A DNA stretch of 5,387 nucleotides from CAZFZT01 sp964523675 (GCA_964523675.1 CAZFZT010000134.1:1-5387), one strand, 5' to 3'; positions 1-4,726 are shown, counted from the first letter of the stretch. Notes: a model not told the origin generated them from the sequence alone. Made by a program: numbers and translations.

Positions 1-130
1 ACTCCGTTCGATCGAGTGGTGTACCGACCTCCGTTTCAGAAGGCGGCATCAGGACCATTTGCATCATCTGCGCATGTGCCGCTGTCAAAGGCAGGAATAG
101 GGCAGAGAGGGTCGCTGCAAGACGTGTCAT
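1..130 (-). CDS. N-terminus of an exported protein of unknown function, cut by the window edge
   Basis: The minus strand from the ATG at 130-128 is open to the window edge and gives 43 residues beginning MTRLAATLSALFLPLTAAHA. This is a textbook Sec signal peptide: a positively charged start (R3), a hydrophobic core (about residues 4-16) and an AHA cleavage site before Q21. The mature part begins QMMQMVLMPPSETEVG and shows no domain I recognise. A Shine-Dalgarno AAGGAG lies at 144-139, eight bases before the ATG, which supports both the reading frame and the start. The gene lies 121 bases downstream of the LuxR-type gene on the same strand, so co-transcription or control by it is possible but not shown. 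The product should be periplasmic or outside the cell. The function cannot be told from this fragment. Confidence 0.75.
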   Translation of the reverse strand, partial: MTRLAATLSALFLPLTAAHAQMMQMVLMPPSETEVGTPLDRTE

Positions 131-251
131 GTCGAGCTCTCCTTGAAGAAGGTCGTGAGCCGTCACCTGCACAGGCGACTTCATTGCTCGCGATACAAAC
201 TACTGCACGTTGCTTACATTGCAATTCACGCATCTGCGCCACGTGATTGCG

Positions 252-578
252 TTACGGAGTCGCGTGGGTCGATCTACCCGGCCCAGCTTCCTGGAGCGCA
301 AGGTGCTCGATAAAAATGCGCTCAACTAGTTGCACCTGCGAACTCACATTAAGCCGTGCGAACACGATTCGAACGTGCGAATCCACAGTGTGCGGAGAGC
401 GGCCCATCTCCATAGCGATCCGCCCCTTCGTGAAGTTGTCGAAGAGGCCCTTTACCACGACCACCTGTTGCGGCGTCAGGTTCAGTGACCCGGCGACCCC
501 CTCCCATTCATCTTCGCTGAGCGCATCACGACCAAGCCGCCTCTGATTGTCGCCGTTTCTCATGGCGCCCCCCCCCAT
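252..578 (-). CDS. Small solitary LuxR/GerE-type helix-turn-helix transcription regulator
   Basis: The 108-residue product is almost entirely a LuxR-type DNA-binding domain, with no receiver, PAS or autoinducer domain. The domain starts at LTPQQ (34-38), continues with VVVVKGLFDNFTKGRIAMEMG, and has the recognition-helix segment SPHTVDSHV (61-69) followed by ARLNVSSQVQLVERIF (74-89). In the family the T and V of SPHTV sit in the recognition helix. The short acidic N-terminus with a W (residue 25) before the domain is typical of the stand-alone regulators seen in planctomycetes (from memory). Two starts are possible: ATG 578 has no Shine-Dalgarno, while ATG 563 (103 aa) has a G-run four bases upstream that may serve as one, and I slightly prefer it. 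The stop is TAA at 254-252. The gene is divergent from hsp20 and precedes the secreted-protein gene at the left edge. Its target genes are unknown. Confidence 0.85.
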   Translation of the reverse strand: MGGGAMRNGDNQRRLGRDALSEDEWEGVAGSLNLTPQQVVVVKGLFDNFTKGRIAMEMGRSPHTVDSHVRIVFARLNVSSQVQLVERIFIEHLALQEAGPGRSTHATP

Positions 579-605
579 CCAAAATCTGGGCGCGTAGACT
601 GGCCA

Positions 606-621
606 CTGCTCCGCTGAGCAG
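606..621 (-). repeat. Six-base-pair hairpin/dyad upstream of the luxR-type gene
   Basis: CTGCTC (606-611) and GAGCAG (616-621) are perfect inverted arms around a four-base loop. If the luxR-type gene is transcribed from upstream of this point, the dyad lies in its leader as a compact hairpin. It could equally be a DNA operator. There is no T-run, so it is not a terminator. Confidence 0.35.
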
Positions 622-626
622 GTCTC

Positions 627-645
627 GAATCCTCACCGGTGATTC
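627..645. promoter_or_regulatory. Candidate operator: nested dyads before the luxR-type gene
   Basis: GAATC (627-631) and GATTC (641-645) form inverted arms around nine bases. Nearly concentric with them is the perfect ten-base palindrome TCACCGGTGA (633-642). The site is 50-80 bases upstream of the luxR-type start codons. LuxR-type regulators bind dyads of about this size, so autoregulation is a reasonable guess, but nothing in the sequence names the binding protein. Confidence 0.3.
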
Positions 646-719
646 TCGCCATTGCTGTTCCCCTACGTAGGAATCGTTCAATCGTGCCCGAGCGGCCCCG
701 TTGCCACCGGGCAGCATAG

Positions 720-748
720 AACGTACATGAGCGGCAGCTTCGCGTCAA
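720..748 (-). promoter_or_regulatory. Weak sigma-70-like promoter candidate for the luxR-type gene
   Basis: On the minus strand TTGACG (748-743) matches five of six bases of the -35 consensus. It is followed after exactly 17 bases by TACGTT (725-720), which matches only three of six of the -10 consensus. Transcription would start near 713, giving a leader of about 135-150 bases that contains the dyads at 645-627 and 621-606. The spacing is right and the -10 is poor. Confidence 0.3.
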
Positions 749-884
749 CTGTGAATGCGCTTGGCAGCGCACGCTCCGATGCACCTTTGCCGAGCTGAAG
801 TTCACTGCGCCAGGGGTGTGTGCCAATCTGTCACCTTCTATGACGCGGAGTGCCGCATTGTCAGCCGAACTGTGATGCACGTCG

Positions 885-898
885 ATCAGAATGCTGAT
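885..898. repeat. Short inverted repeat just upstream of the sigma-54-like promoter
   Basis: ATCAG (885-889) and CTGAT (894-898) are perfect five-base inverted arms separated by AATG. The repeat ends seven bases before the -24-type element of the candidate hsp20 promoter. Its position would suit a repressor or accessory factor. An enhancer-binding protein site would normally lie farther upstream. Confidence 0.25.
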
Positions 899-904
899 TG
901 CCGG

Positions 905-920
905 TGGCGCAGCTGTTGCA
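905..920 (+). promoter_or_regulatory. Sigma-54 (-24/-12) promoter candidate for hsp20
   Basis: TGGCGC (905-910), five bases, then TTGCA (916-920) follows the RpoN pattern TGGCAC-N5-TTGCA. The near-invariant GG (906-907) and GC (918-919) are ten bases apart, as required. The only departures are G for A in the -24 block and A for G just after it. The predicted start is near 931, giving a leader of about 75 bases to the hsp20 ATG. No better sigma-70 or sigma-32 promoter and no CIRCE operator is seen between here and the gene. A chance match is possible because only one site is seen and no upstream activator site was identified. Confidence 0.5.
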
Positions 921-938
921 ACGCTTTTTCCTGAACAG

Positions 939-995
939 GCCAACACCGTGTAGGTTGGTTGCGAACACTTTGCGATCAAACATTTTGTGCAAAAG
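939..995 (+). promoter_or_regulatory. hsp20 leader with two hairpins, the second touching the Shine-Dalgarno
   Basis: Arms CCAAC (940-944) and GTTGG (954-958) enclose nine bases, extendable by a G-U pair (939/959). Next, CTTTGC (968-973) can pair with GCAAAAG (989-995) with one bulged A, taking in the first bases of the ribosome-binding site. An alternative is TTTT (983-986) against AGGA (994-997), the pairing used in fourU thermometers. Small heat-shock genes are often controlled by such RNA thermometers, so the arrangement is suggestive. The stems are short, and I do not see the conserved ROSE anti-Shine-Dalgarno. Confidence 0.3.
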
Positions 996-1000
996 GAGGT
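993..1000 (+). promoter_or_regulatory. Near-perfect Shine-Dalgarno that sets the hsp20 start
   Basis: AAGGAGGT at 993-1000 is complementary to the 3' end of 16S rRNA over eight bases and sits five bases before the ATG at 1006. It rules out the longer open frame that begins at 898. Confidence 0.9.
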
Positions 1001-1005
1001 TCATT

Positions 1006-1449
1006 ATGCTGCCTATTCTGTCACGAGCGAGTTTTCCAGAAATCAGCGACATTGATCGTGAGTTTGGTCGGCTCTTGCGAAGGGTGTGGGGTGACGGCGG
1101 GGTTGACGGCGGCGCGATCGGTGCGACAACGTATCCCGTCAACATCACTGAGGATGACGATGCCATCTACGTCGAGGCGGAGATGCCCGGCTTCCGCAGT
1201 GACGAGATCGATGTGACCATTGAACAGGGCGTCCTCGCCATCAGTGCCGAGCGCAAGGAGGAGACGACGGACAAGAAGGAAGGTTCGATGCTGCTCAACG
1301 AGCGGAGGTACACGCGATATCGTCGCAGCTTCGCACTACCGACGCCGGTCGATGAAGAGGCGGTGAGTGCCAAGATGAGCGATGGCGTACTTCATCTGAC
1401 GCTGCCGAAGCGCGCGGAAGTCAAGCCGCGGCGTATCAAGGTTTCCTAA
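1006..1449 (+). CDS. hsp20: Small heat-shock protein, Hsp20/alpha-crystallin family
   Basis: The 147-residue product is an ATP-independent holdase chaperone of the cytoplasm. The family forms oligomers that bind unfolding proteins and hand them to DnaK/ClpB. The N-terminal arm (1-41) includes the amphipathic stretch EISDIDREFGRLLRRVW. The alpha-crystallin domain begins at YPVNITEDDDAIYVEAEMPGF (43-63) and ends with the family hallmark DGVLHLTLPK (126-135). The terminal I-K-V (144-146) is the I-x-I/V motif that docks in a neighbouring subunit. Length and layout are those of class-A bacterial Hsp20 proteins. The start is fixed by the Shine-Dalgarno at 993-1000; the frame is open back to 898, but that part does not look like Hsp20 and lacks such a site. 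The gene is divergent from the luxR-type gene, with a sigma-54-like promoter and a structured leader upstream. The stop is TAA, and the next gene on this strand is ispA, in the same reading frame. Confidence 0.95.
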   Translation: MLPILSRASFPEISDIDREFGRLLRRVWGDGGVDGGAIGATTYPVNITEDDDAIYVEAEMPGFRSDEIDVTIEQGVLAISAERKEETTDKKEGSMLLNERRYTRYRRSFALPTPVDEEAVSAKMSDGVLHLTLPKRAEVKPRRIKVS

Positions 1450-1465
1450 GCCGCTCCACAGCGGT
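1450..1465 (+). terminator. Small hairpin directly after the hsp20 stop
   Basis: CCGCT (1451-1455) and AGCGG (1460-1464) pair around CCAC, with a further G-U pair at 1450/1465. The hairpin begins one base after TAA. No T-run follows, so this is at best a weak terminator or a 3'-end stabiliser. Confidence 0.3.
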
Positions 1466-1482
1466 ACTGCACCGAGAAGAGA

Positions 1483-2604
1483 ATGGCGTCCGGCCCTGGC
1501 AAAGCCCAACGGCCGGACGCTTCCGGGCCAGGTAAAACGCGAGTGGCCGCTCGATCCACTGTCGTCGTGTACAATCGTCCTGTGAGCCACGCCCTGACGA
1601 CGGAACCGGAGAATGCGGAACATGTAGATCGGCGGCTCGTTGAGAGCGTCGAGTCATTTCTCGATGCGCGGCTCTCGCGCGCCGAGTTGCCGCCGCACTT
1701 GATTGACGCCATTCGTTATGCCGTGCTGGGCGGTGGCAAGATGCTGCGGCCACTGCTGGCGATTCGCTCATGCGAGGCCGTGGGTGGCGATCGGGCTGAT
1801 GCAATCGGGCCGGCGGCGGCGCTTGAGTTGATCCACGCCTTCTCGCTGGTGCATGATGATCTGCCCGCGATGGATGATGATGACATGCGGCGGGGCCGGC
1901 CGACACTGCATGTTCATGCCGGTGAGGCGATGGCGATTTTGGCGGGTGATGCGATGATGTCGCTGGCGTTTGAGATCATCGGCGAGTGCGATCTTGATGA
2001 GCAGTGCAGGGCGGCGATTACGATGGAACTGGCGCGCGGCACCTCGGCCATGATCGCCGGGCAGGTCTATGACACGCTTGGGTTCGGCAGATCGGCTGCC
2101 GGCTCCGGAGCAGTTTCACCACGGCGGGCCACAGAGGGCCACGCAGAGACGAAAACGGCAAGAGCCGGAAAGCCAACAGCCAATAGCCAACAGCCAATCG
2201 GCAAGCCATCCGATCGTGAGAAGATCGTCCTCATTCACCGTAACAAGACCGGCGCGCTGATCCGAGCGGCCTGTCGAATCGGTGGCTACTGCGGCGCGGC
2301 GAATCCGGATCAGCTCGGGCGACTTACCGATTTTGGGGAAGCGGTCGGGCTGATGTTCCAGATCGTGGATGACGTGCTGGACGTAACACAATCATCGGAG
2401 CACCTCGGCAAGGCCAGCGGTAAGGACATCGACGCGGGTAAATTGACGTACCCCGGTGTGTTGGGGCTTGAGGAATCGAGGCGCGAGATTGCCCGGCTAG
2501 AGGAGGTGGCGCTCAATGCGCTTGAGCCGATGGGTATAGATGATTCGGGGCCTGCCCGGCATCTGGCCGATCTGTGCCGGTACATGGCGATCAGAACGAA
2601 GTGA
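1483..2604 (+). CDS. ispA: Polyprenyl diphosphate synthase, farnesyl diphosphate synthase type (IspA)
   Basis: This cytosolic enzyme condenses IPP with DMAPP/GPP to make farnesyl diphosphate for quinones, undecaprenyl lipid and other isoprenoids. From the ATG at 1483 it has 373 residues. Visible motifs are the IPP-binding GGGKMLRP (83-90), first aspartate-rich motif DDLPAMD (125-131) with RRG (136-138), HRNKTG (252-257), second aspartate-rich motif DDVLD (296-300), and KDIDAGK (314-320). The seven-residue first motif and the aromatic F120 five residues before it are type-II bacterial FPP-synthase features and favour a C15 product; a GGPP synthase is the alternative. The protein is longer than the usual ~300 aa for two reasons: an N-terminal extension (1-45) and a low-complexity insertion (about 201-243). 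The start is uncertain: ATG 1483 has only a weak GAGAAGAGA upstream, and GTG 1582 (residue 34) lies six bases after a TACAAT box. dxs follows 124 bases downstream. Confidence 0.93.
   Translation: MASGPGKAQRPDASGPGKTRVAARSTVVVYNRPVSHALTTEPENAEHVDRRLVESVESFLDARLSRAELPPHLIDAIRYAVLGGGKMLRPLLAIRSCEAVGGDRADAIGPAAALELIHAFSLVHDDLPAMDDDDMRRGRPTLHVHAGEAMAILAGDAMMSLAFEIIGECDLDEQCRAAITMELARGTSAMIAGQVYDTLGFGRSAAGSGAVSPRRATEGHAETKTARAGKPTANSQQPIGKPSDREKIVLIHRNKTGALIRAACRIGGYCGAANPDQLGRLTDFGEAVGLMFQIVDDVLDVTQSSEHLGKASGKDIDAGKLTYPGVLGLEESRREIARLEEVALNALEPMGIDDSGPARHLADLCRYMAIRTK
1495..1532 (+). repeat. Nested GC-rich inverted repeats between hsp20 and the ispA core
   Basis: The outer arms are CCTGGC (1495-1500) and GCCAGG (1527-1532). 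Inside, CCGGA (1513-1517) and TCCGG (1522-1526) pair around CGCT. The structure could be part of the hsp20 3' end, or it may simply result from the repeated ASGPGK-coding segment described for IspA. There is no T-tract. Confidence 0.3.
1570..1575 (+). promoter_or_regulatory. -10-like box TACAAT before GTG 1582 of ispA
   Basis: TACAAT matches five of six bases of the -10 consensus and lies six bases before the in-frame GTG at 1582, so transcription would start on or next to that codon, the pattern of a leaderless start. The nine-base string GTACAATCG recurs at the promoter of the gene starting at 4878. No recognisable -35 exists at 16-18 bases (CCGCTC at 17), so this may be chance. Confidence 0.3.
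2111..2198 (+). repeat. Short tandem repeats inside ispA, resembling dispersed intergenic repeats
   Basis: Two repeat types adjoin within the insertion of IspA. First, a ten-base period: GGGCCACAGA (2126-2135) followed by GGGCCACGCA (2136-2145), set in a CACCACGG...CAGAGACG context. Second, four perfect heptamers AGCCAAC/AGCCAAT alternating at 2171-2198, that is, two copies of AGCCAACAGCCAAT. The first resembles the CACCACGG-CACAGAGG-type repeats that I recall scattered between genes in planctomycete and related genomes. The block is translated in frame as a polar linker rich in A, T, S, Q, K, R and P. Its AGA, GGA and AAA codons differ from the surrounding codon use. Confidence 0.8.
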
Positions 2605-2623
2605 GTCTATGCTAATGGCCGCT

Positions 2624-2650
2624 GCGGTACGGAAACCGCGACTGCGCGGT
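2624..2650 (+). promoter_or_regulatory. Competing hairpins between ispA and dxs
   Basis: GCGGT (2624-2628), ACCGC(G) (2635-2640) and (C)GCGGT (2645-2650) share complementarity. The middle arm can pair with the left arm (loop of six) or, more strongly as ACCGCG/CGCGGT, with the right arm (loop of four). The last base of the right arm is the first base of the TATGAT box. The set could be an ispA 3' end, an attenuator-like switch in an ispA-dxs transcript, or a DNA operator at a dxs promoter. No U-tract follows. Confidence 0.3.
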
Positions 2651-2655
2651 ATGAT
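2650..2655 (+). promoter_or_regulatory. -10-like box TATGAT upstream of dxs
   Basis: TATGAT matches five of six bases of the -10 consensus and would start transcription near 2662, about 67 bases before the dxs ATG. No -35 is recognisable at 16-18 bases (GTACGG at 17). A separate dxs promoter would fit the 124-base gap after ispA, but support is slight. Confidence 0.3.
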
Positions 2656-2728
2656 TGGCCGCTGCTGACTTTCTTTCGGCGGATACGCACATCTTTCGTG
2701 CCCCGTCACTACATCAAGGCCCGCCCGC

Positions 2729-4726
2729 ATGGAATTGAAACTCCTCCCCAACATCAAGAGCCCGGCCGACGTCAAGGCGCTGCCGATCGACGAACTGCCG
2801 ACACTCGCCGCCGAGATCCGCCACGCCATCTGCGAGCAGATCAAGAAGACGGGCGGCCACTTCGCGCCGAACCTCGGCGTGGTCGAGTTGACCCTCGCGC
2901 TGCATTACGTCTTTGACTTCGGACCTGATTCCGGGGGTGACCGGCTGCTCTTCGACGTAGGACATCAGTGCTATCCGCACAAGTTGATCACCGGCCGATA
3001 CCCGATGCTGGCCCGGCTGCGCAAGCGCGACGGCATGGCGGGCTTTCCCGAGCCGCGCGAGTCGGCGTATGACCTGTTCTCGGTCGGCCATGCTGGCACG
3101 GCCATTTCCACGGCCGTCGGAATGGCGCGGGGTGACACGCTTTCCGGCGAGGCGTTCGACCCGGAGAAGAATCCAAACGGCCGGCGCGTGGTATCGCTGA
3201 TCGGAGACGCTTCGATCGTCAACGGCGTAGCGATGGAGGGGCTGAACAACGCCGGCACGCTCAAGCGGCAGTTCCTCGTCGTGCTCAACGACAACGGCAT
3301 GTCGATCGCGCATCCCCAAGGCGCGGTCGCGCAGTACTTCGATCGCATTCGCGTCAACCCGGCGTATCTGTCCGTCAAGCGGGCTGCGAAGGACGCGCTG
3401 CGTTCGCTACCCGGCGGGTCAATCCTTGGCGAGATGTATCACCGCGCCGGTGAGATGCTCAAGGACGCGATCAATGAAGACGCATGGTTCGAGAAGTTCG
3501 GGCTCGTTACCGTCGGGCCGATCGATGGCCACGACATTCGCGACCTTATCGACATGCTCATCGAAGTCAAGGATTTCGACCGGCCGATGGTGCTGCATGT
3601 GCATACCGTCAAGGGCAAGGGCTTCGACTTTGCGGAGAGCGACGCGACGACGTTCCATTCGCCCAAGCCGTTCAGCGTGTGCGGCTGCAGAACTGAGATC
3701 AAGAGCGGCGGGCGCAGTTTCACCAGCGCGTTCGGCGATGCGATGGTCGAACTGATGACGCGCGATGCGAAGGTCGTTGCCGCGACCGCAGCGATGCCTG
3801 ATGGCACCGGCATCTCGAAGGTGCTGCCGAAGTTCCCGGATCGTTCGTGGGACACAGGCATATGTGAATCGCACGCGATGGACATGATGGCGGGTCTTGC
3901 CAAGACAGGATGGAAGCCGTTCCTTGCGGTCTACTCGACGTTCCTTCAGCGGGCATTCGACCAGGTGTTTCAGGAGATCGCGCTACAGGGCCTTCCGGTG
4001 CGGCTGTGTCTTGACCGGGCGGGTGTGGTCGGCGGCGACGGCGCGGTGCATCACGGCTTCTGCGATGTGTCGATCCTGCGCATCTTCCCGAATGCTGTCC
4101 TCATGGCGGCAATGGATGAACCGTCGCTCAAGGCGTCGCTTGAGTTCATGCGCAACTATGACAAGGGCGTGTCGGCTGTGCGGTATCCGCGCGATGATGT
4201 GAGCGATCTCTTTGCGAGTGAATGCCCACCGTTCGAGCTTGGCAAGGCGCGGGCGCTGCGCACCCATGAGTCGCCGGACATTGCGATCCTCGGTTACGGC
4301 GTCATGGCGATCAATGCAGTGAAGGCGCTCGATCAACTCAACGGTCACAGCGAGTACAAGGTGAATGTCTATGACGCCCGTTTCGCCAAGCCCGTTGATC
4401 GAGAGTTGATCCGTTCGCTCCTCGAGCAAAACGTGCCGATCATCACGGTTGAAGATCACTCGATTACCGGCGGCTTTGGATCAAGCGTGCTCGAAGCGGC
4501 TGCGGAGATGAACCTCGATACACGGCTGATTACGCGCCTTGGCCTTCCTGAATCGTGGATCTATCAGGGATCTCGCGGCGAGCAGCTTGCGGAAGCCGGC
4601 ATTGATCCGGAGTCGATTGCCCGGATGGTGCGCGAGGTGCTCGATGCAGCGCATGCGCCTGCTGAGACGGGATCTGTGCAGGTGGTGAAGCGCAGCGCAT
4701 CCGCTTCGATTGTTCATCGAAAGTGA
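2729..4726 (+). CDS. dxs: 1-deoxy-D-xylulose-5-phosphate synthase
   Basis: This cytosolic thiamine-diphosphate enzyme joins pyruvate and glyceraldehyde 3-phosphate to DXP with loss of CO2. It is the entry step of the MEP isoprenoid pathway and also feeds thiamine and pyridoxal synthesis. At 665 residues it is slightly longer than usual (~620). Domain I (1 to ~325) shows GGHFAPNLG with H44, DVGHQCYPHK (76-85), SVGHAGT (118-124), the cofactor motif GDA...LNDN (159-189) and GPIDGHD (263-269). Domain II (~330-500) has the catalytic glutamate in CESHAM (E380), YSTFLQRAFDQV (402-413), DRAGVVGGDGAVHHG (R430, D437, H441) and RYPR (R488). These match E. coli H49, E370, R420, D427, H431 and R478 by motif. 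Domain III (~510-640) is the transketolase C-terminal fold, followed by a ~25-residue tail. Oddly, the cofactor motif reads GDA rather than GDG. AAGG at 2716-2719 is nine bases before the ATG. It follows ispA on the same strand. Confidence 0.97.
   Translation: MELKLLPNIKSPADVKALPIDELPTLAAEIRHAICEQIKKTGGHFAPNLGVVELTLALHYVFDFGPDSGGDRLLFDVGHQCYPHKLITGRYPMLARLRKRDGMAGFPEPRESAYDLFSVGHAGTAISTAVGMARGDTLSGEAFDPEKNPNGRRVVSLIGDASIVNGVAMEGLNNAGTLKRQFLVVLNDNGMSIAHPQGAVAQYFDRIRVNPAYLSVKRAAKDALRSLPGGSILGEMYHRAGEMLKDAINEDAWFEKFGLVTVGPIDGHDIRDLIDMLIEVKDFDRPMVLHVHTVKGKGFDFAESDATTFHSPKPFSVCGCRTEIKSGGRSFTSAFGDAMVELMTRDAKVVAATAAMPDGTGISKVLPKFPDRSWDTGICESHAMDMMAGLAKTGWKPFLAVYSTFLQRAFDQVFQEIALQGLPVRLCLDRAGVVGGDGAVHHGFCDVSILRIFPNAVLMAAMDEPSLKASLEFMRNYDKGVSAVRYPRDDVSDLFASECPPFELGKARALRTHESPDIAILGYGVMAINAVKALDQLNGHSEYKVNVYDARFAKPVDRELIRSLLEQNVPIITVEDHSITGGFGSSVLEAAAEMNLDTRLITRLGLPESWIYQGSRGEQLAEAGIDPESIARMVREVLDAAHAPAETGSVQVVKRSASASIVHRK

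Larger units (their letters stand above)
579..1005. other. 427-base divergent intergenic region between luxR-type gene and hsp20
   Basis: No reading frame here looks like a protein. The longer open frames on the minus strand are Ser/Arg/Ala-rich, lack family motifs and run through the hsp20 start or the luxR start. The stretch does hold several regulatory-looking signals, listed separately: dyads at 606-621 and 627-645, a weak minus-strand promoter at 748-720, a dyad at 885-898, a sigma-54-like promoter at 905-920, and leader hairpins at 939-995. Between about 750 and 880 I see nothing definite. Confidence 0.7.

Noticed and set aside
235..246. E-box-like CACGTG and inverted arms TCACG/CGTGA after the luxR-type gene, as a terminator
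   Set aside because: The arms (226-230 and 242-246) are five bases around an eleven-base loop with no T-run. This is too weak to call.
526..717. 63-residue minus-strand frame that could be an upstream part of the LuxR-type protein joined by a frameshift in the G-run
   Set aside because: The LuxR-type domain already has a normal short N-terminus and plausible starts of its own, and the upstream frame shows no PAS, receiver or other partner domain.
560..979. 139-residue open frame on the minus strand across the luxR-hsp20 gap
   Set aside because: The composition is Ser/Arg/Ala-rich with no motif, no Shine-Dalgarno was seen, and it overlaps the luxR start and the hsp20 leader. It looks like chance in GC-rich DNA.
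898..1005. N-terminal extension of Hsp20 from an ATG at 898
   Set aside because: The extension is not Hsp20-like, and the near-perfect Shine-Dalgarno at 993-1000 sets the start at 1006. The predicted transcript would also start downstream of 898.
1447..1485. Hsp20-IspA read-through fusion, since both share one reading frame
   Set aside because: Only a TAA separates the frames, but same-frame neighbours occur one time in three. No read-through signal is visible, and a chaperone-prenyltransferase fusion has no support.
2111..2198. Mini-CRISPR or transposon end in the ispA repeat block
   Set aside because: The units are 7 and 10 bases with no spacers, no terminal inverted repeats and no target duplication visible. 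They are simple tandem repeats.
3419..3903. Long minus-strand open frames of 150-154 residues inside dxs
   Set aside because: They are shadows of the dxs coding frame in GC-rich DNA, with no motifs and no ribosome-binding signal.
1006..4726. A single hsp20-ispA-dxs operon
   Set aside because: Gaps of 33-132 and 124 bases hold hairpins and -10-like boxes. An ispA-dxs transcript is plausible, but inclusion of hsp20 is not supported.
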